NCBI RefSeq assembly: GCF_023278565.1
Contig: NC_064682.1
Span: forward strand, 372,001 to 436,000
DNA length: 64,000 nt
Direction of reading: 5' to 3'
Source of the DNA: Colletotrichum lupini
Taxonomy: Eukaryota > Ascomycota > Sordariomycetes > Glomerellales > Glomerellaceae
The position numbers were made by a program, and so were the translations under genes. Shown piece after piece: positions 1-11,061 of the stretch (positions are counted from its first letter, which is position 1; each line of letters starts with the position of its first letter). The notes beneath the pieces are model-generated. The model saw only the letters and a program-made list of their open reading frames with translations, made no database searches and was not told where the DNA came from.

Positions 1-935
1 ACCATTAGCAACGTGAGTTCCTTATTCCATTCCCCAAATGTGATGTGTGAAGTATGCTGAGCTTTATCACACAGTTCACGACAGGCAGTGATGCCGACTT
101 TGTGGTCCACCTTCAAGGCACAAAACAGCTGCGGAAAACGCGAAGGCGATGGAAAGTCATCAGCAGAGCCACGCGGCAACTGAATGAAATTAGCGACTTT
201 CTCTACCTCCTCACTCGCACGGTCTCATTCTCCTTCACGCCAGGGCCTTGGCCATCAGAGGACGCAGAGGATATAGACGAACCAATCGCCTCGCAGGCAG
301 AGCCCGACAGCTGCTTCGGTTACATGTACGGGATCACACCCGCCATCGCTGTGGATATCGAGGAGACCTGCCGACTGGCGGAGTATCTCCTCTGGTACGA
401 AGGCACCGAAGAGCCCATCCCAGAGGGACTGCTCGAGGCCTGCGAGAGTCTTGGCGATCGATTATGCAACTGGTCTCTAGACCTCGAAGACGTCCGCCAA
501 GCAATGAACCAGGACGCCGAAACCCTGGAAATCTTTCAACACCACGCTGATGCGTGGCACTTGGCTGCAGTCATTTACTACCACCGACGCATCCAAAAAT
601 GTCACAGTGAAAACCACCAGCAGCTCCTCGCCGAAATCGCCGAACACATGCACGCCGTCGAGGACATCAAAACGCGGTCGAAGTCCACAAAGACCAACTT
701 CATGGCGCCCATAACGTGGCCTGCCTTTGTAGCTTCGTGCGACGCCAGCGATCGCGGACCGTGGGAGCACTGGTGGGAGAGGATCAAGTGCTACCGGGTC
801 GCCAACAGCCGGACGCAGTGGAAGGTGGTTCAGCGTTTGTGGGAGAGACGGGATGAACTAGAGCAAGCGGGCGTTGATACGTTTGATTGGATTCAAGCGT
901 TTAAAGACTTTGGGATTGCTTTGTTTCCAATCTGA
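1..935 (+). CDS. 3' part of a fungal transcription-factor-like protein (Fungal_trans_2 type), 5' end outside window
   Basis: The last exon runs 75-935 and encodes about 286 residues. A standalone ORF could start at ATG 54, but a GTGAGT donor at 13-18 and a CACACAG acceptor ending at 74 define a typical 62-nt intron with a CTGAG branch-like site. An in-frame TGA lies at 48-50. The real gene therefore probably enters from the left through an exon ending at 12. The C-terminal WPAFVASC...RGPWEHWW pattern, followed by a Trp-rich stretch with WERRDELE and DWIQAF, fits the end of the fungal-specific transcription factor domain PF11951 (Fungal_trans_2). That domain usually follows an N-terminal Zn2Cys6 cluster, which would lie outside the window. 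Likely a nuclear regulator; target genes cannot be inferred. The family call is from pattern memory, not a search. Confidence 0.6.
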
Positions 936-1886
936 TTGTGAGATTATGCTGGCGCAAGGCATGGGATAGGGATTATTGGCGCTTTGATGATACTCCTTTA
1001 GACTTCTGAACTCTGTACATCAAGTTGAGAATTTGTTCACCTCGGCTACTAGTTGCAACTCGCTAGTTTGATAGCCCGACTTCGACCTACCTACAAGTAC
1101 CTTAGTCTCACCAGCTCTTCTCCCATCCTCTCTCGGAGCCCAGATCTTGAGCCCGTTGAGCTACCCCAATGCAAGTCAACGGAATGCAATGCCGTCGCCG
1201 CACGCAGCTAAGTGAGGAGAGCTTCAGGCCGCGGGCCGAGCATCGTCCTCCTCCCCCGCATTCTCCAAGTGACATCACGATCCCAACCAAGACAAACCAA
1301 GACGAACCAAGCAAACAATCCGTCTTTTCTCCGCTCCGCCGATCCCTCAACACATTGATCTACTGCAATCAAGGCAAATGCTACCCAATCCCAGAACTTC
1401 CCTCACATCACCACGTGGGTCCGTTGTCAGTGCGGCCAACGTTCCGCTCACCTTGGTCGAAATAAGCAACGCGGGGTAGGTAGACTCCCGCCCTCGGGCA
1501 TGGATATTTGACCTTGCGGACGTTTTCCGGAACGGAGAGTAGCCGCACCCCCTCCTCTCCATTGGATGTTTCAATCTGCCGAGCTTCTTCGCCGATGGGG
1601 CTTACACTCACACGTACCCCAGCCGCTGACGACGGGAACCTTTGGCAACCTGTTTGGGTTGTGTGGGCTGCGTCCGAACCACGGAGAGATACCCGAAGGT
1701 TTATATTCAGGTCATAGGGCGCGAAAATGGAGGTTGATCGCACTCGTTCCATGTGATTGTGATTGTGATTGCACTCGACCAACTTTCAACCTTCATCGAC
1801 TTGCGGAGCCTGAAGCTCTAGTGAATGTTGGCACCCTCCGACACCTAGCTCAAGGCCAACACAGAAGGCGATCCAGCATTGCCACG
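936..1886. other. Intergenic, upstream of the MFS transporter
   Basis: No supported gene. Open frames here overlap one another and lack recognisable domains. A perfect GTGATT x3 tandem lies at 1753-1770, about 120 nt upstream of the transporter start codon. The region must hold the promoter of the downstream gene, but I see no clear TATA box. Confidence 0.6.
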
Positions 1887-3819
1887 ATGGACTCCTCGTA
1901 CGCTTCGCGCCACGAGAAACTTGAAATCTCAGAGCTCGAAAATGGAGAGCATGAGACTGTCACGAAGAAGGGGGAGATTGAGCGGATCGATGCAATAGCT
2001 ACGGCGCAAGGCACAACGCTAGCTTCCTTTGCGCATCTGGATGAAAAGAAGATCCTGCGAAAGGTGAGGGTCTCATTCCCATTACCATCGTCAATGCATG
2101 GAGACTGACTGTTGAACTTCCAGATGGACATTCGACTCATCCCGATGCTGGCTTTACTCTACCTACTCTCATTCCTGGATCGCAAGTTTCCATCCTTCCT
2201 TTCCTTTTGAGACTTATGACTGACAGCCCGGCCAGGTGGAAACATCGGAAACGCCAAGATCGAAGGACTCCAAGAAGATTTGGGAATGACGGCCGATCAA
2301 TACAACTGGTGCCTCACCGTCTTCTTCTTCACCTACGCCGCGTTCGAGGTCCCGAGCAACCTGTTGCTGAAGAAGCTCCGCCCGAGCGTGTGGCTGCCGA
2401 CCATCATGGTCGCGTGGGGCCTCGTCATGACCTTGATGGGCATCGTGAAGAACTACCACGGCCTATTGATAGCTCGCATCTTTCTCGGAGTGACGGAGGC
2501 CGGACTATTTCCCGGTGTCGCAGTAAGTATTCTCTATGTTACATGTTTCTATCAATTATCATTTCGGTCGGCGCGAGTGACAGTGTTAGCTGATATATGA
2601 TTAGTACTACTTGACGATGTGGTACTGCCGCCACGAAATCCAGCTTCGCCAAGCCATGTTCTTCTCGGCGGCTTCCATCGCTGGTGCCTTTAGCGGTCTC
2701 CTCGCGTTCGCGATTTCCAAGATGGACGGCATCGGTGGGCTGGAGGGATGGCGCTGGATCTTCATCCTTGAGGGTATCGTGACCGTCCTCGTTGCCGTCA
2801 TGGCGTTCTTTGCACTCCACGACTTCCCTGAGACGGCCAAGTTCTTGACTGAGGAGGAGCGAGCGTTTATTGTCTTCCGACTGAAATACCAGGGCCAGGT
2901 GCAGAGCAAGCAGGAAAACCGCGTGCAAGTTGCCGAAGCGGAGGAGTTTAAGTGGAAATACGTCGTGGACGCGTTTACTGATTGGCAGATTTGGATCAAC
3001 ATCTTTGTGTACTGGGGTGTAAGGCTTCCTTTGACCACTATCACCGATGTATGGATGCTGACATTGGGTACTAGATTGTATGCCCGCTCTACGGAATCAG
3101 CCTATTCCTCCCGACCATCATCCGAAACCTAAACTACACGTCCAGCACGGCGCAGCTGATGACTGTACCGATTTATATCACGGCTGCAATTCTCGCCGTT
3201 ATTGTGGCGTATATATCAGACAGGGTGGGCAAGAGAAGCCCCTTCATCGTCGGATTCTTGTGCATGATGATTGTTGGATTCTCGATGTTAGTAGCCTATC
3301 GTGTTCTTCTCAGAGAGCTTCATGACTGACCAACCCACTACGCAGGTGCATATCAAGCTCGAACCCCAAAGTGGTCTATGGAGGCGTCTTCATAGCTGCT
3401 TGTTCCATCTACCCCGCCTTCCCAGGAGTCATCAGCTGGCTCTCGAACAACCTCGCCGGTAGTTACAAACGAAGCGCAGGAATGGCGCTCCAGATCGGCG
3501 TGGGAAACCTCGGTGGCGTAAGATACTCCCGTCTCAATATGATGTATGGATTGATGAGAGCAAAAGTGCTAACTTTGAGGAGGCCATGGCATCCAACTTT
3601 TACCGCCAAAAGGATGGCCCACGATATATCCTAGGCCACGCCCTCGAGCTCGGGTTCATATCGGTCGGTATCATCGCAGCACTGATTCTCATCTTCAGCT
3701 ACATTGGCATTAACAAGAAGCGCGACCGGAAGATGGCGGCTGGGGAGGACAGCAAGTTTACTGCAGAGGAGCTGTCTGGACAGGGTGATCGAGCCGTAAC
3801 TTTCCGGTACATGTGGTAG
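1887..3819 (+). CDS. MFS transporter, anion:cation symporter (Dal5/allantoate-permease-like) family
   Basis: Seven exons join in frame: 1887-2063, 2124-2181, 2236-2522, 2605-3018, 3075-3286, 3346-3517, 3583-3819, giving 518 aa, a normal length for the family. A polar N-terminal cytosolic tail of about 60 residues is followed by LLYLLSFLDRGNIGNAK, the TM1/loop signature of the ACS family, then FFFTYAAFEVPSNL and the EGIVTVLVAVMAFFALHDFPETAKFL region with its long central loop. Twelve membrane helices are expected. The family imports organic anions such as allantoate, nicotinate, pantothenate or sugar acids at the plasma membrane; the substrate is not predictable here. Intron 2 (2182-2235) begins with GC rather than GT: only GC-AG splicing restores the DRGNIGN motif. 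The start was chosen as the ATG giving continuous frame into exon 2. No neighbour indicates a pathway. Confidence 0.88.
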
Positions 3820-5027
3820 CGGCAGATGTTGATGGAGATGTCGTAATCTACGCCAAGGTACTCAATGGAACGAGATATGAGAAACTACTTATACGTGGTG
3901 AATGGTGACATAAGAGCCTCAGAAATGCTGGATGGTCTCATGGCAATAGACGACCGCACCTCTCAGGCTCTGGGAGGCAGCTCGTATGTCCTACCGACAG
4001 GGTGTCGTTACTGGGAGCCCATACGATTAGAAACCGCTCTCATTGCAAGTTTGACTCGTGCGCGATATGACTGATTCCGGAGAGGGCAGGGTCCGAGTGG
4101 GGCCGTAGTGAGGGCCGGGACTCGGGAACACCGCGCCTAACCCCGGCGGGCAATACGGCAAGGGTTCAAGAAATGAACACTGTATGTATTGTAGCAATCC
4201 CAGTCTTGAGGCAGCGGCTGTCTGTGGCGGAGAATTTTGAGAACGGCACATTATCCCAGGCTTTGTTCATCTGAACTTAGCAAGTTATGCTTACTTTCAA
4301 CTACCCTCGCATCTTTCACCCTGAGCCTGCGACAGGGCTCTCATCGCGTGTTTTCTCATCTCATCGACGTCTCACTCAACTCATTTCTTTTTTTTTCTCA
4401 TTCCAATGGAAACGTATTTAAATTGCCTTTCAAACACCACAAGTGTGAATAGATTGAGACATCTTGGCATGATAAGGACTAGGCGTCCAAATTTACCAAT
4501 GTTATTCAGTCATGTGCAAAGGGGACCACCAAGAGATGTGTGATCGAAACAGTTAACTCAACGCGATCGACCAAACAGGCCAATGATGGACATGCAGAAC
4601 GATACTGCCGGTGTCATTATGAGTAATCTGCAGGCCAAGTGGAACGTTGATGTTACTGCTTACTCTCCAATGCCAGCTCACGCAAACTGTCCTTCCAGGC
4701 GCACTAAGGTCTGGTGGGCGGAACGCCGGGGTTCACAGGTGCGGGGCAACCGAATCCGCCCGTCTCACTTGCCCCCGGACTCGGCAGCCCGAGCCCAGCG
4801 CAACTTCCCCCGGTCAACTGTCTTCTTTCCCAACAACGTGGCCTGCTACCGTGTCCTTCGGGTGTCATTTGCGACCTCTCTTGTTGACCCTCACATTCTG
4901 TGCTTTTGTCTTCTTTCTATCTCGAGCACTACGATAAATACCAGCTGGCCCATCACTGTAGGTGCCTGGCTCGGATCGCTCAGCGGAATATCAACTGCTT
5001 CCTTCTCAACCCAACACTACAGACATC
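3820..5027. other. Intergenic between MFS transporter and beta-lactamase-fold hydrolase
   Basis: No supported gene. Contains a T-rich run near 4385-4398 and C/T-rich leader-like sequence close to the downstream start codon. Open frames of up to 179 codons here have no recognisable domain. Confidence 0.6.
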
Positions 5028-6338
5028 ATGGCCGCTGCTCTAGACGCCGTCCTCGCCAAGTACACCGCCTCTGGCCAAGACACAAACGACAAGCTGCTGG
5101 GCGCCTCATTCATCGTCATTAACAAAGATGGTCAGACTTCTTCCGGTCGTGTTCCTCAGACCTCCCCATCTGATGACAGCCACAGAAACCCTATATAGCA
5201 ACGCAGCAGGTCGCCTTGATTTTCCCACCGAGGCGCGCCCTTGGGAACTCAACACGTTCACCTACGTAGCATCACTCACCAAGGCCATCACTTCCACCGC
5301 CGTCATGCAGCTAGTCGAGCAGGGCAAGCTCCGGCTCGACGACGACATGCGCAAGATTGTACCTGAGCTAGGAGACATGCAGATCCTCCGCGGCTTCGAC
5401 GAAGACGAGAAGCCTATCCTAGAGGACAACATCACGCCTATCACACTCAGGTACCAGGATCATTGGAAAATGCCACTTGACTGCTCTGGGTGACATACTG
5501 ACGTAGACCGCCCAGAATGCTTCTAACCCACACCGTGGGCCTGGGCTACGACTTGATGCCAGAACTCCAGAAATGGTCCAAATCCATCGGCCGCACCGTG
5601 ACAAACCTCTCAGGTACGCTCGAAGGCTTCAAAACACCCCTCTTCTTCGTCCCAGGAGAAGGGTGGTACTACGGCACGGCTACCGACTGGGCAGGCCAGG
5701 CCTTGGAGCGCGTCACAGGCACATCCTTGGGCGCCTACCTCGCCGAGCACATTTTTGGCCCGCTCGGTATGAAAGACACGGGTTTCTGGCCGGACAAGAT
5801 GCCCCACGTCGCCGAACGGACCGCCGCATTCCAGATCCGCGGCAGCGACGGATCGTCTCTTAGTCCGGGATCTAGTCCGCGCAACGTCGGTCCCAACGCA
5901 ATTGATAGCGGCGGCGCAGGTCTATGGACTACAGCGCAGGACTACAGCATCTTCCTCTCTGCTTTGCTAAATAACACGCTTGTGAAGAAGGAGACGGTGG
6001 ACGAGATGTTCCGGCCGCAGCTTGACGAGCGACAGGCGAGACAATTCGAGAAGCTCACGGCTGAATGGGGCGGATCGCTGGCGGTGGAGTTTGAGCTGGA
6101 TATGGAGCTGAATCACGGGCTGGTTGGGTGTATCAACATGCGTGACGTGCCCGGGAAGCGCAAGAAGGGGAGTCTGCAATGGAGCGGCATGTGTAACAGT
6201 CACTGGTGGTTGGATCCGGAGACGGGCGTTGCTGGGGTGCTTCTTGTTCAGTCGCAGCCTCATGCTGATCCGGTTGTGACGAGGCTGTATGATGATTTGG
6301 AGCGGGCTGTCTACGGCGAGCTTCTCAAGAGATCGTAG
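5028..6338 (+). CDS. Serine hydrolase of the beta-lactamase/transpeptidase-like fold (class C/EstB/LovD-like)
   Basis: Three exons (5028-5130, 5186-5450, 5516-6338) give 396 aa. The SxxK catalytic tetrad SLTK sits at about residues 64-67, with Ser64 as nucleophile and Lys67 as base. A GWYYGTATDWAG segment at about 172-183 supplies the YxG-type second motif, and LLTHTVGLGYD precedes it. The length matches fungal esterases and transesterases of this superfamily (family S12). Such enzymes hydrolyse esters or amides or transfer acyl groups; some (LovD) act in polyketide pathways. No signal peptide is seen, so it is probably cytosolic. Acceptor 5185 was preferred because the junction gives the ETLYSNAAGR beta-strand; acceptor 5179 would also keep frame and add two residues. 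Its 3' end converges on the SET gene with only 50 nt between. The PKS lies 31 kb away, so a role there is speculative. Confidence 0.85.
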
Positions 6339-6388
6339 GCTTGTGATGCCAGGTCTATGCACTATGCCAGAAGTACCTGCGATTCGTA

Positions 6389-7873
6389 TCATGAGGCAGC
6401 CTCGTCGGGCATCTCCATAGACTCGAGTACACTCTCCAAAACCTTCCTGCACTGCCTTCTATAGCGATACGCCATAATCTGATTCCTCGTCGCCTCGGCC
6501 TCCTCCATCTCGAACTCGGACTGGTCCAGCCGTTCGAGCTCCTGCAGCACTTTGTGCTGTATGATGCCGATCGTCTGGAACAGCAAGGGCTGCGTGGCCG
6601 CGGGGACCCGTCCAGTCAAGATCATCCTCAACCTCTCCAGATCTGCCTCGCTCCCATCGTCGTCATTACTACCCTCCGGCACCGGAATCATCTCGCTCCG
6701 CTGCTCAGCCGTCGTCTGCGCGAGAACCAGCTCCCACACCATGACATCCTGCACATGCCGAAACGGAGGCAAGATCGCGTCCCCATCGACATCGCTAAGC
6801 AGTTGTCCATATCGCGCGGCCACAGAGCTCGGATCAGACACGGGCCTCAGAGAAATCAAATAATCCTTGGTCTTGTTGATCCCGGATGCTGCTGCCCCGG
6901 CGCCATCACCACCTTTCTCCGCCGCAGCCTCGGCGCCGCCACCGCGCTTCTGGACATGGACGTAGTCGTTGTGCAAGACCTCCGATTCGGGGATGGTGAA
7001 GCCGTACGCCAGCATGAGTTCGGCGTTGGTCTTGGTGGTGCCGTAGTTATTGAAAACTTGTGCGCCGGGGGCGTACGTGTCCAGCGTGCGCAGGCCGACC
7101 GTAGCCTCCTCATCCCTCACAGCGTCATCGGACGTCTCCCACGCGATCCTGGCAGTCGGGCTATGGTTCCCCACGTCAAACAGGGGCATCAGCAGAGAAA
7201 AGTCATCGACGGCGCAGCCCTCCGGCAGCGAGAGGGTGTGCTGCCTGTGGGCGGGGATGACGAGGGACGGGCGGAAGCTCCGACTGGTGAAGATGCAGTA
7301 GGCCCAGTTGTAGAGGAGGCGGGTGTAGTCGTGCCTGGCCGGGTGGTCGCCGAAGGCGGCGAGGGCGTGTTTGTGTTCGGCCTTGAGGCGGGACTTGATC
7401 TCGGCGATGGCGACGTGGGCGTTTGTGTCTTCGAGGAGCTCGATGTCGTCTGTGGGCCAGAGGGGCGGTAGGGCCCAGGCGGCGAGGTTCGTTGGCTGGG
7501 GGAGGGTCTTGATGTAGGGGTGCCAGAAGGAGGATGGGCCTTGAAGGTATTGCTTGATGAGGAAGAAGCGGCTGATGACGTGCGGTGGGACGGATTCGAG
7601 GAACGAGGAAGGGAATGCTTGGGAGTGAGAGTCGTGATGGAAGCCTGGGTTGGGTGTGGTGGTGGCGTTGAGGTAGGAGAGGGTCAGGGCCAGGGGACAG
7701 GTGACGACGGTGTCGCCCGGGTTGACGCCGGCGCCGTCGGGGGAGACGCGGAAGGAGTTTCCGGTGTTGGGGTCGTTGTAGACGTCGACTGACGGGTGGA
7801 GGGCGGCTCCGTGAGACTTTGCCCAGCCGACTAGCTCATCCATCGTGGCTGGCTGGGCAGGCTTGGTGTGCAC
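6389..7873 (-). CDS. SET-domain protein lysine methyltransferase (Rubisco-LSMT/SETD-like)
   Basis: A single exon of 494 aa on the minus strand. An N-terminal split SET domain begins near residue 40 (FRVSPDGAGVNPGDTVVTCP). The substrate/cofactor core appears around residues 225-300: LLMPLFDVGNHSP is the NH motif, and NNYGTTKTNAELMLAYGF is the conserved C-terminal SET tyrosine region. The rest resembles the helical Rubis-subs-bind domain of the LSMT/SETD3/Rkm class. A low-complexity AEAAAEKGGDGAGAAA insert interrupts it near residue 310. Members transfer methyl groups from SAM to lysine (or histidine, SETD3) of non-histone proteins such as ribosomal proteins; the target here is unknown. ATG 7873 is close to the SET domain and no better start is visible. 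Its stop faces the hydrolase stop 50 nt away. Confidence 0.85.
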   Translation of the reverse strand: MHTKPAQPATMDELVGWAKSHGAALHPSVDVYNDPNTGNSFRVSPDGAGVNPGDTVVTCPLALTLSYLNATTTPNPGFHHDSHSQAFPSSFLESVPPHVISRFFLIKQYLQGPSSFWHPYIKTLPQPTNLAAWALPPLWPTDDIELLEDTNAHVAIAEIKSRLKAEHKHALAAFGDHPARHDYTRLLYNWAYCIFTSRSFRPSLVIPAHRQHTLSLPEGCAVDDFSLLMPLFDVGNHSPTARIAWETSDDAVRDEEATVGLRTLDTYAPGAQVFNNYGTTKTNAELMLAYGFTIPESEVLHNDYVHVQKRGGGAEAAAEKGGDGAGAAASGINKTKDYLISLRPVSDPSSVAARYGQLLSDVDGDAILPPFRHVQDVMVWELVLAQTTAEQRSEMIPVPEGSNDDDGSEADLERLRMILTGRVPAATQPLLFQTIGIIQHKVLQELERLDQSEFEMEEAEATRNQIMAYRYRRQCRKVLESVLESMEMPDEAAS

Positions 7874-9012
7874 GTGGAGGGGGTGAGTGGAGATGTGAGT
7901 GAGTGAATAGCTTTTTGTATGAGTATGAGTGTGTGAGTGTGATTGTGTGGATGAGAGTGAAGATGTGAACGAATGAGTTTGTGAGAGTGAACGTGATAGT
8001 GACAGGGTGTGAGCTAAAATAGCCTCTTCACGTTTTTGGCGCCGGCAATGCGAGTAATTCGATGTCCGGGCCTAAGCTCAAGGCACAGATCTTGGAACTC
8101 TGGACCCTTCTTGAGTTAGCTCGTTCTTCAGCAGATTAGATTGACTGGTTCTCAATCATCGGGCAGGCAAATGGTGTGCTGGTGTGTGTGGTTCACGTTC
8201 AGACTTTTTTTTTGGGCGTTTTCTTCAGCTTCGGCGTAAGGGTCCCCGGTGTGTGCGGGGTTCAAAAATGAAAAGCTCGGTGAAGGTGGGGGTGTGTGAG
8301 GTCAGGTAAAGTGTTCCTCACCGAGAACTTGGACACTAGTCATAGTGGCGTCAATAGAGAGGGAAAATCGGTGGGGATCGACGATCAGCCGTTTCCCATC
8401 GAATGATGTGGCTTTCTCTGACATGGGACCAGCGATGAAGAGACGCAGGTCCGTACGGCCATCCCTGCGTATCGTTCGTCTGATGGTTGCGCTGGACAAA
8501 CCTTCATCAACGGCACACACTGGTGTTGGTGAGATGGGTCATGTCGTTGATGACTATACGTAGTCCGGTAGTGTGGTCAGCCTTGGGTGTTGCATTTCCA
8601 CTCCAGAGACTCATCTAGATTCATACCCCATGAGCTTGCCGATCTTCGGAGCAAGCAAGGCTGATGTCGTACTGGTAGAACAGGCGACAAAAGTGCTCGC
8701 CAAGTAGTGTAGCTGAGGTCTAAGAGAACCCCAGCCTCGCAGCTTTCATACGCAAATTGTAGAGGCTTCTGGTTGAGGATCATTTGCCTAGTGTTACGCC
8801 CGTCATCGTTCCTTCGTACTTGATGACAATCCCACGAAAGGTAACTAAGATTCAAAACAAGGCTTATGCTATCCCCAATCTCTCTGATGTCTTCCCTTCT
8901 TCGTTCTGGACCCTTTCCCGCCATAACTCGGGATATCATACACAGCCTTAATACCACACCCAGAACCTACGAGAACATTTCACTCATCCCACGACCCATA
9001 CCCACACTATCA
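7874..9012. other. Intergenic between SET gene and methyltransferase gene, with GTGTGA-rich leader
   Basis: No supported gene. From about 7880 to 8010 the plus strand is rich in GTGA/GTGTGA units, so the SET transcript would begin with a CT/CA-rich leader, as is common in filamentous fungi. A T9 run lies near 8204-8212. ORFs at 8302-8957 have no recognisable domain. Confidence 0.55.
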
Positions 9013-10446
9013 TCACCCATCAAGCGGCTTCTGCGCAGCAAGAGTATGAAAATGCACATACGAATGCACACTCCGATCCAACAAATCCCTCCTCACCTCA
9101 ATCAGAAAAACCTCCACCTCCTCAGGCGTCCACCCCAGACCCCTCGTAAACGGCCCAATCGTAATAGCGTGCAACCCATCATAGATCGCCGCGCGGCAGT
9201 ACTCCCCAATCTTCTTCAGGTCGTCGTCCTTCGCCCAGGGCCCAACGGGCACCTTCTTCACCTCGTGCGCCAGGTTGACGAAGCCCGCGGCCGCGACGTG
9301 CGCGGGGTATAGTTCGGCCGCGTTCATCTTGACATCGAGCTTGGCGAGTGCTTCTTTGATGTTGGCGACCATTTTTACGGGGGCAAAGGTTGGGGGCATG
9401 GTGTTGTCGTCGCACCCGTAGACCCAGCGCATTTCTTGGAGTTCGATCCATCCGCCTGGTTTTGTGACGCTGGTGGGTGTTAGTCCATGTGAGAGAGTAT
9501 CTGCTTATTCCGTGTTTGTGTTTGGTATGTCCGGTAGACCGGGGCATCGTCACGGGCCATCCGTTGGAGACGGCTAGGGCTTACCGGTATGCTTCGGCGA
9601 ACAGCTCCGGCCACTTTTTGATGGAGGGGGCCATGTTGCGGAGGTGGACAAAGTCAAAGTGGTTGTCCGGGTAGACCCATTCCACCTCGGCGTCGTCGAC
9701 CATGAACCGGACGTTGGGCGGCACGAACTCGGGCTGGATCGGGCTCAGGTCCACGCCGATGATTTCGGCCTCGGGGTACTCGTCGCCCACTATTCATATG
9801 CATTAGTCCGTCATTCTGCTGCCCGAGATCACCTCCACCCACGGAAGAGATGTGACGAGAGTGAGCGGTACGCACTATCAATAGCCCATATCCCCGTCCC
9901 CGTCCCAACATCGATAATCCGCTGCGGATTCTTCAGCGGCGCGCTGTGCAGCTGCCCGCCGCAGAGGTGGACGACCATGGTATGCTTCATGTCCTCGCGC
10001 TCCTGCTCGTCATCGTCATTGGGGAAGTGGTACTGGCCCTCCTTGTAGCGGTGGTACCGCCGCCGGTTCTCGAAGCTGTAGTCGCGCACGTGGGAGGCCA
10101 GCGACGTCGACGCCCGCGAGGAGCCGGACTCGGTCCCGCTTGCGTAGCCGTCGTCTGGGCCTGGCGAGGTCGGGTCGGGGGTTAGTTCTGGGGCTGGGGT
10201 GAGGTGATCGTCGGCTGGGATCGGGGTACCAGGGGCTGCTGATGCTGGTGCTGGTGCTGATGTTGTGGTGGAGCTGTGAGCATCGTGAGGGTGCGATGCA
10301 GTGGGGGGCGCGGTGGGTGCGGCGGGTGCGGCGGGTGCAGTACCTGTTGTTGAAGATGTTGCTGGCGGTTGCGCTGGTGTTGATATCGCAGGGGAGGGAT
10401 CCGAGGCGTCTTTGGGTGCCGCTGATGCGGCTGGGCTGTCTGCCAT
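9013..10446 (-). CDS. SAM-dependent methyltransferase of the LaeA-like family
   Basis: Minus-strand exons 9876-10446, 9585-9789 and 9013-9469 (introns of 86 and 115 nt) join in frame to 410 aa. Residues 1-110 are a low-complexity tail rich in Ala, Pro, Ser and Thr. A Y-H-R-Y-KEGQYHFPNDD segment (about 131-145) and RIIDVGTGTGIWAID (SAM motif I, about 176-190) are hallmarks of the fungal LaeA-like methyltransferase group. VDLSPIQPEFVPPN and then VRFMVDDAE supply the acidic loop and motif II. VTKPGGWIELQE is motif III. LaeA itself is a nuclear regulator of secondary metabolism, but fungi carry many paralogues with other roles, so orthology should not be assumed. It diverges from the alpha/beta hydrolase gene across a 615-bp shared promoter region. 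Confidence 0.87.
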
Positions 10447-11061
10447 TGTCTTGCGGTAGAACTCTGCAGTTCTTCAACCACAAAGCGCGAAAGGAAGACG
10501 GTGAGTTGAGATGGCGTGAGATGCGTCAATGGAAGGGAGCTCGGGAGGAGCTTCTGAGAAACTGTGGAATGGACGCATGGGTAATCCCCGAGGCGGGGGG
10601 AACTAGACCGAGGAGAACCGCGGATACCTTTACTACGGTATGGATAGCTTATAAGTAAGCATATGGTCTTGTTAATGGGCCTCGATCCGGAATAGACGGG
10701 AGTCTGCGGTTGCAAACTTGGACGCCCTTGGAGACCGTGGACGGGGTCTTTGAGGTCTCGAGGGGGCAGACTACTGGCGCCATCGCCCACTACTTTTTCT
10801 TTACAATCGAATCATAAATGCCGAAACCAGACAACCATGTCGCCGCCATTAACAGCCGAGGAAAGCCCAGGGGCACTAACCCCCACCAGTCTTCACCGTG
10901 AATGATGAAGCTAGCCCAGAGACGATGCGACGTAAGGTCGTTGAGTGTAGAGTAAGGTAGAACATAAATCTAAATGCTCCCTGCATCAATCCCTTTAAGT
11001 TTCCCTGCATGAGTTGTCTCCTTCTCGTATCCGTACCTGTACGGAGCCGCACAGCAGCACA
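10447..11061. other. Divergent promoter region (615 bp) between methyltransferase and alpha/beta hydrolase
   Basis: No gene. Transcription must leave in both directions from this interval: the methyltransferase start is at 10446 (minus) and the hydrolase start at 11062 (plus). No confident TATA box or operator was seen. Confidence 0.55.
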
